The position numbers and the translations under genes were made by a program. The notes under the pieces were generated by a model, which was not told where the DNA came from, searched no databases, and saw only the letters and a program-made list of their open reading frames with translations. DNA of 64,000 bases from assembly GCF_038446955.1 (NCBI RefSeq), contig NZ_CP151803.1, positions 4,278,001 to 4,342,000 on the forward strand, given 5' to 3'. Positions 16,610-25,900 of the stretch are shown piece by piece (the stretch's first letter is position 1; each line of letters starts with the position of its first letter). The stretch comes from Pedobacter sp. FW305-3-2-15-E-R2A2. Lineage in GTDB: Bacteria; Bacteroidota; Bacteroidia; Sphingobacteriales; Sphingobacteriaceae.

Positions 16610-17446
16610 TCAGGCCATTACGGCAACTATCTGTAAAACCTGTTGCCCCAGTTGCTGATCACCAATGAGCTCGGTTTCTTTTAAAACCTGTGCTGGTCTC
16701 AGACTTTTAGAGAATAATTTCCAGGCAATGTCGGGGGCGATTTTCACGATAGCATTGGCCTTAACATTCGTTTCTTTGTTCAGGGTCCATTCCTGCTCTC
16801 CTTTAACAATATTCCATTGTCCGCCGATTTCAGTGGTTACGATTAGGGAAACAACCGTTCCCTGTGCCGCTGAGACCTCTCTAAAAGTATGAGGGAAGGC
16901 ATACATAAAAGTATCAAGAAAAGGATCATACAATTCCTTTATCATCAATCCCGGTTTACCCAGGGCATCCCTGATTTGTTGTTGATGTAAGAATTTCTCG
17001 GTGTATTCCCTGGCAATATGAAACCAGTTCGCTGAACTTTCCTGCCCTGCCCAGGCAACCGGAAATACAGCATTTTCAAATGGTTCAAGGGAATTAAGAT
17101 GTGCTGAATACTGCTGTCCTGTTATTTCTAAGAGGAAGGTCAATACTTTAGGACTAAGTCTTTTCGTGGCGTTTGTCCAGGTCATATTCAGATGATTGAG
17201 ATAAGCCGTCAGGTCCTGAAAAGAGTTTATATTCTCTGCCTTAGTGCCGAAATAACCATCTCTTGAGGCAGACAATGTTCTCAAATTACCATCGAGCAGA
17301 TGAGCGGCAACATCTTTTACTTTCCAAAGTTTTGCTACGGTCTGCGCCTCCCATTCCTCATCGGTTAAATCGTTCAACAGGTTGATCAGCATTTTGTCCA
17401 ATACAGGGAACAAATGTAAAGTTTCAATTTCTATCTTGTTCTTCAT
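16610..17446 (-). CDS. DinB/maleylpyruvate-isomerase-N-like protein
   Basis: A 278-residue protein. The N-terminal half (LINLLNDLTDEEWEAQTVAK, then WKVKDVAAHLLDGNLR) matches the four-helix thiol-dependent DinB/MDMPI N-terminal family, with His residues placed as metal ligands (HLLDGN early; FHIAREYTEKFLHQQQIR later). The C-terminal part (WTLNKETNVKANAIVKIAPD) resembles the SCP2-like domain of the TIGR03083 group. These proteins are thought to act as metal-dependent transferases or isomerases with a low-molecular-weight thiol. It is last in a three-gene minus-strand set; its start is one base after the preceding stop. Precise role unknown. Confidence 0.7.
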   Translation of the reverse strand: MKNKIEIETLHLFPVLDKMLINLLNDLTDEEWEAQTVAKLWKVKDVAAHLLDGNLRTLSASRDGYFGTKAENINSFQDLTAYLNHLNMTWTNATKRLSPKVLTFLLEITGQQYSAHLNSLEPFENAVFPVAWAGQESSANWFHIAREYTEKFLHQQQIRDALGKPGLMIKELYDPFLDTFMYAFPHTFREVSAAQGTVVSLIVTTEIGGQWNIVKGEQEWTLNKETNVKANAIVKIAPDIAWKLFSKSLRPAQVLKETELIGDQQLGQQVLQIVAVMA

Positions 17447-17447
17447 C

Positions 17448-18089
17448 TCAGCGTTCTGTTTTTGATGATTTCACAAACTCACCTGCGTCGATCGCACCGA
17501 AGGTTTTCTTTTCCTCATCCCATAAATAAGCCTTATAATTTAGCGAAGTGGATTCTGCCTCTTCTTTACAAATTGCAGCAATAAATAACCTGCTGTCTGG
17601 CTTCATCACTGCGGCATCTTCCATATAAAAACAGGAATTCTCTTCTCCTAAAGGCAGGTCATAAATTTTCCCATCCCTTACGTCTACCATAAAACCTAAA
17701 ATGCAGCCTGCGCCGCATCCGAAAGTAACGGCAATGTAATGCGCCGCAAAATTGATCTCGCCGTTTTTATAGCCCTCAGTAATCCGGGTTCTAAAACCCC
17801 TTGCCTCCGGATAGCTTTGCCAATCTATCGCGGCCTTACCTGCTGGTGTTCGCGCCTCAGTCTGATACTTCTTAAAATCTATGCTATCCACAGCACTGGC
17901 CCGGCTTTCCTCCCTAGTGTCTGAGACCGGAATTTCCGCAGAAACGGCTTTTACCGTTGTGTCTGTGAGCACCACAGCAGCTTCAACGCTATCGGCTTTA
18001 GGCGGATTACTGTCCCTGGTCGAAGTTTCATTTCTGCAGGCGCCCGCAAGGCCAATAACCAGGAATAATAGCGGTACTAGTTTTTTCAT
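17448..18089 (-). CDS. Lipoprotein of unknown function
   Basis: A 213-residue protein with a lipoprotein signal: hydrophobic LVPLLFLVIGLAGAC, Cys about 18 in an LAGAC lipobox. A low-complexity acidic/Ser-Thr linker (about 19-75) follows, then a compact domain with AAHYIAVTFGCGAGCILGFM and DLPLGEENSCFYMED. The Cys-rich GCGAGC block recurs in uncharacterised exported Bacteroidota and Gammaproteobacteria proteins. It is the middle gene of the TPR - lipoprotein - DinB set, spaced 11 and 1 bases. Function unknown. Confidence 0.75.
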   Translation of the reverse strand: MKKLVPLLFLVIGLAGACRNETSTRDSNPPKADSVEAAVVLTDTTVKAVSAEIPVSDTREESRASAVDSIDFKKYQTEARTPAGKAAIDWQSYPEARGFRTRITEGYKNGEINFAAHYIAVTFGCGAGCILGFMVDVRDGKIYDLPLGEENSCFYMEDAAVMKPDSRLFIAAICKEEAESTSLNYKAYLWDEEKKTFGAIDAGEFVKSSKTER

Positions 18090-18100
18090 CGCTAAATAGT

Positions 18101-19063
18101 TTAATCGATTTTTACATTTTCCTTTAGAAAGTCAAAATACTTCTCTTCTTCCGTTTCAAAGAGCTCCTCTCCTTCCAGCATATATGCCCGAAGCAGGAAT
18201 TCTTTAGCATCGTTGAACTCGTTAACTTCGAAAAACAGCTCCCCTAAACGCAACATCACAAATGGATTTTCATAGGCATTGGTTTCGATATTCCCTTTTG
18301 CATTTAAAAAATGGACTAGTGATTCTTCGAACTCATTTAACATAAAATAGCCATCACCGATAGAAGTTTCCAACCAAAATGTTTCTCCATATAAGTTCTG
18401 CGGAGAGGGAATCAATGCTAATGCTTCCGACCAGACCTCAATACATTCCTGAAATTTATCTTCATCAAATAAGTCGCTGCCTTGCTCACTTAACACATCA
18501 ATACGATCGGTCAGTTCGGCTGAAAGTTCGGCTAACTCAGTCTTAAGTACAGGGAAAGGCAGCGATAAAACTTCTTTCTGAAATAGTTTCAGAATCTCCT
18601 CATTGTCGTTCAATTTCTTTTTGGCAATGTCGAAATAAAAAGCAGGCTTATCGTTGAAATCTCTTTTCGTAGCGCCGTATTTTATCGCCTGATAAAAAGC
18701 CTCCTTTGCCAGATCCGGCTGACCGAGAAACAGTAAGGTCTCCCCATGTAATATGTAGGGAATGGTATGATAGATCTTATAACCACAAGTCTCCAGATCC
18801 CTGATCCAGTCTTTAGCCACCTGAACTGCCTCCTCGTATTTTCCTGTTGCATTTAAAACCGGAATCAATTCAGATAATATCATATGTGATACGGGAGTAT
18901 TGTATTTGGACTCCGGCAGCTTTTCCCAAGCCGACCTTATTTTCCCTAAAGACGCTTCGGTCTTGCCATTTTCCAGTAGTTCAGAAGCCTCATCCGCCAA
19001 ATCAAAAATTTCGTTTTCTAATTCGTTAGAGATGCTGTCTGCAACGCGTATATCGTTCTTCAT
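18101..19063 (-). CDS. TPR-repeat protein
   Basis: A 320-residue soluble protein, acidic, made largely of helical hairpins of TPR type (for example YEEAVQVAKDWIRDLETCGY, QPDLAKEAFYQAIKYGA, FEESLVHFLNAKGNIETNAY). No signal peptide or enzymatic motif is seen. TPR proteins act as scaffolds. It leads the minus-strand set with the lipoprotein and DinB-like genes (11 bases to the lipoprotein gene). The partner is not identifiable from sequence. Confidence 0.75.
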   Translation of the reverse strand: MKNDIRVADSISNELENEIFDLADEASELLENGKTEASLGKIRSAWEKLPESKYNTPVSHMILSELIPVLNATGKYEEAVQVAKDWIRDLETCGYKIYHTIPYILHGETLLFLGQPDLAKEAFYQAIKYGATKRDFNDKPAFYFDIAKKKLNDNEEILKLFQKEVLSLPFPVLKTELAELSAELTDRIDVLSEQGSDLFDEDKFQECIEVWSEALALIPSPQNLYGETFWLETSIGDGYFMLNEFEESLVHFLNAKGNIETNAYENPFVMLRLGELFFEVNEFNDAKEFLLRAYMLEGEELFETEEEKYFDFLKENVKID

Positions 19064-19225
19064 ATTTCGGTTTAAAATTTAATAATCGGTAAGCGCATTA
19101 AAACTATAAATTTCATAAGGAGGAAACATTTTAGTTAAAATGCAGGCAATATCGTCTAAAAATTTATTAAAAAATATTATCAGTAGATTTATCCCTGTAA
19201 ATTTAGAAAAAGCCATCTAAGAAGG

Positions 19226-19378
19226 ATGTCGACAAAAATATTGATTCTGCCCGGACTGGGTGGTTCGGGAGAAAACCACTGGCAAAGTTTTTGGTCAATG
19301 CATCTTGAGCACGTTGTTCGGCTGGAACAGGACCATAGCCTTGCTGTTTCATTGGTAGCCCATTGGGAGGACAGCTGA
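19226..19378 (+). pseudogene. RBBP9/YdeN-like serine hydrolase with internal deletion
   Basis: An ATG-started frame of 50 codons begins MSTKILILPGLGGSGENHWQ, the N-terminal signature of RBBP9/YdeN small alpha/beta hydrolases. After RLEQD it jumps directly to HSLAVSLVAHWEDS and then stops. In intact relatives about 30 residues (a DW-rich loop) separate the two parts, and HSL(G/A)xxLVAHW is the nucleophile elbow. So an in-frame internal deletion has removed the middle, and the rest of the enzyme (about 110 residues with Asp and His) is missing too. It is a broken gene. It lies between the TPR gene and the efflux operon's terminator. Confidence 0.75.
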
Positions 19379-19401
19379 TTTAAAACGTTTAAACAAATAA
19401 A

Positions 19402-19437
19402 AATGCCCCGCGACAAGTTAACTTATCGCGGGGCATT
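19402..19437 (-). terminator. Strong intrinsic terminator of the RND operon
   Basis: AATGCCCCGCGACAAG and CTTATCGCGGGGCATT form a 16-base stem with one G-T wobble and a 4-base TTAA loop. Read on the minus strand it is followed by TTTTTATTTG. It lies ten bases past the stop of the outer-membrane factor gene and ends the efflux operon. Confidence 0.9.
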
Positions 19438-19447
19438 GCAGCAGATG

Positions 19448-20881
19448 CTATTGCCAGCCTCCACCTAAATCCCTGTAGAAATGAACTACGGCATTCAATT
19501 GTTCTTTCTTGGTTTCTATCAGTTCGAGTTTAGATTCCAATGCATCTCTTTGAGTCATCAGGACTTCAAAATAATTCACTCTGGCAGATTTGAACAAGTC
19601 GTTCGAAACAACGATTGACCTGTCCAGTGCTTCCACCTGCTGCGATTTCAGGCCATACCCTTTTTCCAGATTACTGATTTTGGAAAGCTGATTAGAAACC
19701 TCCAAATATGCATTCAGAATCGTACGTTCATAATTATACATGGCCTGAAGCTGCCTTGCATTGGCACTTAGGAACTCCGCTTTGATTGCATTTCTGTTGA
19801 TCAGCGGTCCGGCGATATCTCCTGCAAGCGAATAAAGCACCGATTCCGGAAACTTTAAAAAGTAGGACGGCTTAAATGCCTGTAAACCTATCGCCGCTGA
19901 AATATCCAGAGAAGGATAAAATTCTGCCCTTGCCACTTTCACATCCAGCTTTGCTGCCGTCAATTCCAGTTCCGCCTGTTTGATATCCGGACGGTTGGCC
20001 AGCAATTGCGAAGGAATCCCCGAATGAACAGCAGAAGGTAACAAACTTAAAAAGTTTCCTTTATCCCGTTTGATCTCCTGTGGATAGCGGCCGAGTAAAA
20101 AGTTAATCCTGTTTTCTGTTTCTTTTATTTTTTGAAGAATCTCAAATTCCATACTTTTTGAGGTCAGCACTTCTGCCTGAAACTTTTGAACGGCCAATTC
20201 CGTAGCCCGGGCAGCTTCTTTCTGAACTTTGACAATCTCCAAGGCATTTTTTTGCAGTGCGATGTTCTGTTTTACAATTTCCAGCTGGTTATCCTGAGCC
20301 AACAACTCGTAATATGAATCTGCAACTTCTGCAATCAGGTTAGTGACCACAAAGTTTTTGCCCTCTACGGTCGATAAATACCTGCTGATTGCTGCTTTCT
20401 TAGAATTCCGTAATTTCTTCCAGATGTCTACCTCCCAATTCGCATGAATGGCCAAAGAATAATCCATCAGCGGATCAGGCATAGCCTTACCCGGAACAAT
20501 TTCCGTGGAAGCATCGCCTGCCCCCTGACTGGTATACCTACCTACTTTTTCAACACCCAGACCTGCTCCTATCCCAACGTGGGGTAACAAATCACCCTTC
20601 TTCACCCGGATGTCATTCTTTGCGATTTCAATTTCCTGCAAAGTGATCATCAGTTCCTGATTATTCTTCAAAGCCGTATCAATCAAATCGACCAGATTCT
20701 GATCTTTAAAGAAACTACGCCATGGCATTGCCGACATATTAGTGGTATCCCGAGCCTTGTCGTAGGCCCCGGGAACAGTTAATTTTGCCGTCGGCGTCAC
20801 CACCGACGGAACCTTACAGCCAGCTATCGCAAGACCTATACTCAACGCAATGATGCATCGATTTAAATTCAGTTTATACAT
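19448..20881 (-). CDS. RND efflux outer-membrane factor (TolC/OprM-like lipoprotein)
   Basis: A 477-residue protein with a lipobox (GLAIAGC, Cys 22) and two similar halves rich in coiled-coil heptads, the OEP/NodT family layout. The first half contains DTALKNNQELMITLQEIEIA; the second LLANRPDIKQAELELTAAKL, a strongly conserved OprM-type block. It forms the trimeric exit duct of a tripartite pump. Its start overlaps the pump gene stop by eight bases, showing translational coupling. A strong terminator follows. Confidence 0.92.
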   Translation of the reverse strand: MYKLNLNRCIIALSIGLAIAGCKVPSVVTPTAKLTVPGAYDKARDTTNMSAMPWRSFFKDQNLVDLIDTALKNNQELMITLQEIEIAKNDIRVKKGDLLPHVGIGAGLGVEKVGRYTSQGAGDASTEIVPGKAMPDPLMDYSLAIHANWEVDIWKKLRNSKKAAISRYLSTVEGKNFVVTNLIAEVADSYYELLAQDNQLEIVKQNIALQKNALEIVKVQKEAARATELAVQKFQAEVLTSKSMEFEILQKIKETENRINFLLGRYPQEIKRDKGNFLSLLPSAVHSGIPSQLLANRPDIKQAELELTAAKLDVKVARAEFYPSLDISAAIGLQAFKPSYFLKFPESVLYSLAGDIAGPLINRNAIKAEFLSANARQLQAMYNYERTILNAYLEVSNQLSKISNLEKGYGLKSQQVEALDRSIVVSNDLFKSARVNYFEVLMTQRDALESKLELIETKKEQLNAVVHFYRDLGGGWQ

Positions 20882-23800
20882 TGTGATCGATTTCTTCTGT
20901 TAATGGGTTTTCTTCTTCATTTTTAACGAGCTTATGTTTTTCTGCAATCCTGGCGAATATATAATACAAGCCCGGGATGATTAACACACCGCAAAGCGTT
21001 CCTAAAAGCATTCCACCAGCGGCAGCAGAACCGATGGTCCGGTTCCCAATTTTACCTGGTCCTGAGGCGAATACCAAAGGGATCAATCCGGCAATAAAGG
21101 CAAAGGAAGTCATCAGGATTGGACGGAACCTCACCGCAGCACCTTCCATCGCTGCCTGAAGTACAGTTGCTCCGGCGCGATGCTTCTGAACGGCAAATTC
21201 TACAATCAGCACGGCATTCTTACCTAATAAACCAATCAGCATCACAAAAGCCACCTGCGCATAAATATTGTTTTCCAGACCGCATATTTTCAGCAATAAA
21301 AAAGCACCGAAAATCCCACAAGGAAGGGAAAGAATCACCGATAATGGTAAGATAAAACTTTCATACTGTGCTGCCAGAATCAGGTATACAAATCCCAGAC
21401 AGATCAGGAAGATATAGATCGCTTCATTGCCACGGGATACTTCGTCTTTGGAAATACCCGCCCAATCGATACTAAATCCTCTTGGTAAGGTCTTTTCTGC
21501 CACTTCATTGATTGCATTAATGGCCGCACCACTACTGTAACCCGGCGCGGAAGAGCCACTGATTTCTGAAGCATTGTACATATTGTGCCGGGTAATTTCC
21601 GACAGGCCATACACCTTCTCCATTTTCATGAAAGCAGAAAAAGGCACCATCTCCTCCCGGCTGTTTTTCACATACAACTTCAGGATATCCTCCGGCAATG
21701 CACGGTATTGAGGCAAAGCCTGCACCATCACCTTATATTGACGGTCATACTTAATAAAATTGGTCTCGTAATTACTTCCTACCAAAGTAGAGAGCGTGTT
21801 CATCGCATTTTCAATGGTGACTCCTTTTTGCTGGGCCAGGTCATTATCCACCCTTAACATATATTGAGGAAAACCTGCACTGTAAAAGGTGAATACCGAA
21901 GATAGCTCCGGACGTTTACTCAATTCTTTTACAAAGTCCTTACTCACCGTTTCCATTTTCTTGAAATCACCAGATCCGGCTTTGTCCAGTAAACGAAGCT
22001 CAAAACCTCCCGCAGCTCCATATCCAGGCACTGCCGGCGGTTGGAAAAATTCAATCGTCGCACCGGAAATCTCTGAAGATTTTTCTTCCAGCTCCTTCAT
22101 CACTTCTTCCACAGAATGTTTACGGTCTTCCCAGCTTTTCAGGTTGATCAGGCAGGTCCCGGAGTTTGCACTCGTTCCTTCCGTCAGAATTTCGTAACCA
22201 GCCAGAGCCGAAACAGATTGCACCCCCTCTACCTTTTCAGCGATCTTCTGTAACCTTTCTGCAATTTCATTCGTTCTTTCCAATGAAGATCCCGGAGGCG
22301 TCTGGATAATGGCATAGAACATCCCCTGATCCTCGTTCGGAATAAAGCCTGAAGGAAGACTATTGTTCAGGAAATACGTTCCGGCACAGAAGGCAATCAG
22401 CACAGCGAAAGTCACCATTCTACGGCTGATAATGCTGCCGAGTACCTTCTGATACTTTCCTGAAAGCTTATCGAAGCCATTGTTAAAACCGTCCATGAAC
22501 TTATCCAATCCATTTTTCTTTTGCGACTTACCATGGTTTTTCAATAAGATCGCACATAATGCCGGGGTAAGCGTCAATGCCACGATACCGGAAAGAATAA
22601 TCGCTGTGGCCATCGTAATGGAAAACTGACGGTAAAATATCCCAACCGGTCCAGACATAAAGGCCACCGGAATAAACACTGCCGCCATCAAAAAGGTGAT
22701 GGCAATAATGGCTCCACTGATTTCATGCATCACTTTTTTTGTCGCCTTTCTTGCAGAGATATGCAGTTCATGCATCTTTGCATGCACCGCTTCGATGACG
22801 ACAATCGCATCATCGACCACGACCCCAATCGCCAGTACCAGTGCAAACAGCGTCACGAGGTTAATCGTGATTCCGAAAAACTGCATAAAGAAAAAGGTTC
22901 CGATCAAGGATACCGGAACGGCAATGGCAGGGATCAGTGTAGAACGCCAATCACCAAGAAAGAGGAACACGACCAAGCCAACCAGGATAAAAGCTTCCAC
23001 CAAAGTGTGAATCACTTTTTCAATTGAGGCATCGAGGAATTTCGAAACATCATAACTGATCTCATAATCTACCCCTTTTGGAAAAGAACTTTTCTTGATC
23101 TCCTCCATTTTGGCCTTGATGTCTTTAATTACCTGACTGGCATTACTTCCATAAGATTGTTTCACCGTAATTGCTGCCGAAGCTTTGCCATTCAGGTTAG
23201 AGTAAATGTCATACATTGAACTCCCGAACTCTATATTCGCCACATCTTTTAAACGAAGAATCTCTCCTTTTGGAGTAGAACGTAGAATGATATTTTCATA
23301 TCCTTCTTTGGTCGTAAAACGTCCCGGATATTTCAATACGTACTCAAAAGACTGAGATCTTTTTCCGGAACTTTCACCCGTTTTACCCGGCGAAGCCTCT
23401 AAACTTTGTTGGTTCAAGGCTTCCAAAACTTCATCTGCAGATATTTTATAAGCCAACATCCTGTCGGGCTTTAGCCAGATGCGCATTGCATATTCCCGGT
23501 TCCCCAAAATATCAGCCACACCAACACCGTCTACCCGCTTCAATTCTGAAAGCACATTGATATCTGCGAAATTGAACAGAAACTTCTGATCCATCTTCGG
23601 ATCCTTGCTGTACAGGTTGATATACATTAACATGTTGGATTCTTCACGCGTGATCTTCACCCCTTCACGTACCACCAATGGCGGCAGTTTATTGACTACC
23701 GAGGCCACACGGTTCTGAATGTTTACCGAGGCCTGATTTGGATCTGTGCCCAGGTTAAAGACCACCTGAATCGAGGCTTCTCCATCATTACCGGCATCAG

Positions 23801-24038
23801 AAGCCATGTATTTCATTCCCGGAACACCATTGATGGCCCGTTCCAGGGGGATAATTACCGATTTGATCATGAGCTCACCATTTGCTCCCGGATATTCTGC
23901 GGTGATGTTCACCTTAGGCGGTGAGATCGATGGAAATTGTGTAACCGGCAGGTGGCTCAATGCCAGCACACCCAGAAACACAATAATGAGCGATATTACT
24001 ATAGAAAGGACTGGCCTTTGTATAAACTTATTAAACAT
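20874..24038 (-). CDS. RND efflux pump inner-membrane permease (AcrB/HAE1 type)
   Basis: A 1054-residue protein, the normal length for AcrB-type pumps. It starts MFNKFIQRPVLSIVISLIIV, typical of TM1, and has GVVVDDAIVVIEAVHAKMHE (TM4, the Asp pair of the proton relay) and LLGKNAVLIVEFAVQKH (TM10 Lys). The large periplasmic loops and the RFRPILMTS block are present. The sequence is closer to the HAE1 drug pumps than to heavy-metal CusA/CzcA pumps, which lack the DD pair in this context. It exports hydrophobic compounds using the proton gradient. It is the middle gene of a complete operon, 38 bases after the adaptor gene. Confidence 0.95.
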   Translation of the reverse strand: MFNKFIQRPVLSIVISLIIVFLGVLALSHLPVTQFPSISPPKVNITAEYPGANGELMIKSVIIPLERAINGVPGMKYMASDAGNDGEASIQVVFNLGTDPNQASVNIQNRVASVVNKLPPLVVREGVKITREESNMLMYINLYSKDPKMDQKFLFNFADINVLSELKRVDGVGVADILGNREYAMRIWLKPDRMLAYKISADEVLEALNQQSLEASPGKTGESSGKRSQSFEYVLKYPGRFTTKEGYENIILRSTPKGEILRLKDVANIEFGSSMYDIYSNLNGKASAAITVKQSYGSNASQVIKDIKAKMEEIKKSSFPKGVDYEISYDVSKFLDASIEKVIHTLVEAFILVGLVVFLFLGDWRSTLIPAIAVPVSLIGTFFFMQFFGITINLVTLFALVLAIGVVVDDAIVVIEAVHAKMHELHISARKATKKVMHEISGAIIAITFLMAAVFIPVAFMSGPVGIFYRQFSITMATAIILSGIVALTLTPALCAILLKNHGKSQKKNGLDKFMDGFNNGFDKLSGKYQKVLGSIISRRMVTFAVLIAFCAGTYFLNNSLPSGFIPNEDQGMFYAIIQTPPGSSLERTNEIAERLQKIAEKVEGVQSVSALAGYEILTEGTSANSGTCLINLKSWEDRKHSVEEVMKELEEKSSEISGATIEFFQPPAVPGYGAAGGFELRLLDKAGSGDFKKMETVSKDFVKELSKRPELSSVFTFYSAGFPQYMLRVDNDLAQQKGVTIENAMNTLSTLVGSNYETNFIKYDRQYKVMVQALPQYRALPEDILKLYVKNSREEMVPFSAFMKMEKVYGLSEITRHNMYNASEISGSSAPGYSSGAAINAINEVAEKTLPRGFSIDWAGISKDEVSRGNEAIYIFLICLGFVYLILAAQYESFILPLSVILSLPCGIFGAFLLLKICGLENNIYAQVAFVMLIGLLGKNAVLIVEFAVQKHRAGATVLQAAMEGAAVRFRPILMTSFAFIAGLIPLVFASGPGKIGNRTIGSAAAGGMLLGTLCGVLIIPGLYYIFARIAEKHKLVKNEEENPLTEEIDHNV

Positions 24039-24076
24039 TTGTTTATATTTTTAATGATAGATACCAAACTGGACAG

Positions 24077-25159
24077 CTATTCTGCTTTTAAACGCAGACG
24101 GGAAAGAACTTCTTTAGGCGCAAGGTGCTCGCTTTTGATCTTTTCGTCGTCCTTTACCTTCTGAACGCCTTCCAGCAGAATGCTGTCGGTTTCAGAAAGA
24201 CCACTGCCAACAACATACATATCAGGCATTTCCGCAGCAATGGTAATATTTCTGGAATGGACTACATTGTCTTTTCCCACCACAAATACATACATCTTAT
24301 CCTGAATCTCATAAGTTGCTTTCTGAGGGATGATCAATGCATTTCTGAGCGGAACCAGCATCTGTATTTTTCCGGTTTCACCATTTTTTAACAACTTGTT
24401 TGGGTTAGGAAAGCGTGCTCTGAAAGCGATATTACCTGTTTCGCTATCGAATTCACTTTCTACCACTTCGACATTTCCTTTGTCTTTCAAAAGTTCATTA
24501 TTGGCCAATAACAGACTTACTTTATTGTCCGCACGTGCTTTGACATTGGTTTGGTATTCTAAATATTCAGGCTCTGAAACATTAAAGTAGGCAAATACCT
24601 GACTGTTATCAGAAAGGCTGGTTAGCAATGCGCCTTCGTCAACAAGACTTCCTATTTTCAAAGGAATCCGGTCTATGGTCCCATCAAAAGGGGCTCTGAT
24701 TTCGGTAAATGACAAATGGAGCTTAGCCAGTGCAACTTCCGCTTTCGCCTGGTCCAACTTGGCCTGAGCCATGGCCTGCTCGTTTTTGGAAACTACATTT
24801 TTATCGGCCAGCAACTTGACATTTTTGAGTTCTATCTCTTCTGCCTTTACTTCGGCCTGCGCTTTCCGCAATTCTGCTTCATAAACTTTAGGCATGATCT
24901 TAAACAGCAGCTGACCAGCTTTTACAGACTGGCCTTCATCCACATAAATGTTTTGCAGGTATCCTTTTTCCTGCGCCCGGAGCTCAATGTTACGAACAGA
25001 ACGGATTTGCGAAACATATTCCTTGGTAAAGGAAGTATCCGTCTTTAAAGGATTGGTGGTGGTAAACTTGCTGTCTTCTTTTTTCTCCTCTTTTTTTGAG
25101 GTACAGCTGGCAAGGTTCAACAAGGCAATAGCAGCCGTGAACACGATTGTTTTCTTCAT
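24077..25159 (-). CDS. RND efflux periplasmic adaptor (membrane fusion protein)
   Basis: A 360-residue lipoprotein (NLASC lipobox, Cys 19). It has a lipoyl-like domain split by a helical hairpin (GYLQNIYVDEGQSVKAGQLL; then KAQAEVKAEEIELKNVKLLA and AKLHLSFTEIRAPFDGTIDR), and a beta-barrel and membrane-proximal domain (GETGKIQMLVPLRNALIIPQ). This is the AcrA/MexA layout. It links the pump to the outer-membrane factor and opens the three-gene operon. The start codon lies 125 bases after a tetranucleotide repeat. Confidence 0.93.
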   Translation of the reverse strand: MKKTIVFTAAIALLNLASCTSKKEEKKEDSKFTTTNPLKTDTSFTKEYVSQIRSVRNIELRAQEKGYLQNIYVDEGQSVKAGQLLFKIMPKVYEAELRKAQAEVKAEEIELKNVKLLADKNVVSKNEQAMAQAKLDQAKAEVALAKLHLSFTEIRAPFDGTIDRIPLKIGSLVDEGALLTSLSDNSQVFAYFNVSEPEYLEYQTNVKARADNKVSLLLANNELLKDKGNVEVVESEFDSETGNIAFRARFPNPNKLLKNGETGKIQMLVPLRNALIIPQKATYEIQDKMYVFVVGKDNVVHSRNITIAAEMPDMYVVGSGLSETDSILLEGVQKVKDDEKIKSEHLAPKEVLSRLRLKAE

Positions 25160-25284
25160 GATATTTAGTGGGAAATTAAGCGAATAAGTTCCTGAAATTC
25201 AATGATTGATCAACGAACCCTCAGGACATAACTAATCGTCGGTCTCCAGGCCATCAGCCAGGGGATGATCACAAACCAGAAACC

Positions 25285-25310
25285 GATGGATGGATGGATG
25301 GATGGATGGA
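25285..25310. repeat. GATG tetranucleotide repeat (about 6.5 units)
   Basis: A perfect GATG array of 26 bases. It lies between the stop codon of the small His-rich protein gene (at 25316) and the RND adaptor start (25159), that is, in the leader of the efflux operon. Such arrays slip during replication. Here slippage would change leader length or structure, not a reading frame. Confidence 0.9.
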
Positions 25311-25315
25311 AATCC

Positions 25316-25702
25316 TCAGATCCTTAAAACTCTTTGTTTGATGTAAATTGGAGAAGTGTCGCCACAGAAAGGCGGGAATGTTTTAAAATGCTGGTGGTAG
25401 TCTTCTAAAATTAAAGCCGGGAAAAAGCTCAGGTACCACTTGTCGCATAAAAGATAATTGCTGTGTGTAAGCCCATGCTGAAGGTCATCACCATTGGTGT
25501 GTTCTTCATCTAAATCACCTTCTTCAGATACGGTGAGGTCCAGGTCTGCAGTTGCAAAATTTGTGGGTTCGCTTTTAGCAAGCCTGTGATGAGAACAATG
25601 ACTAACAGGAGGCATAGAATGATGCGCTGTACCTGCATGAATATCATTCCCCCTGCATAGCAGATGGGAAAACAGGAAAACGAAAAACACAACTACTCTC
25701 AT
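25316..25702 (-). CDS. Small His-rich exported protein upstream of the RND operon
   Basis: A 128-residue protein with a signal peptide (VVVFFVFLFSHLLCRGNDIH, cleavage near there). A His/Cys-rich segment AHHSMPPVSHCSHHR follows, then an acidic stretch and a C-terminal FCGDTSPIYIKQRVLRI block. Small proteins ending in a similar PIYIK-VLRI block are often encoded before metal or drug RND operons in Sphingobacteriaceae. The His cluster suggests metal binding in the periplasm, but the adjacent pump looks like a drug-type pump, so a metal role is only a possibility. It is co-oriented with the operon, 156 bases upstream. Confidence 0.6.
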   Translation of the reverse strand: MRVVVFFVFLFSHLLCRGNDIHAGTAHHSMPPVSHCSHHRLAKSEPTNFATADLDLTVSEEGDLDEEHTNGDDLQHGLTHSNYLLCDKWYLSFFPALILEDYHQHFKTFPPFCGDTSPIYIKQRVLRI

Positions 25703-25900
25703 TCGGCCGCAAAAATAATCAAAGTATTGAAAGAAAAAAATCCAGACAATAAATTGATTAAAAGATTAGAGATGAATGACATAATTTGCGCATTTAAAAA
25801 GAATTGCCATAAAATCCTGCCTTTTTATTAATTTCAATAATTATTTAACCTCTTGGCAGCTGAGCGTCTCCAGATCAGCTGTCGATCTCATCAAAACAAT

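Noticed and set aside
25285..25310. Possible CRISPR-like array
   Set aside because: The units are 4 bases long without spacers, so it is a simple-sequence repeat.
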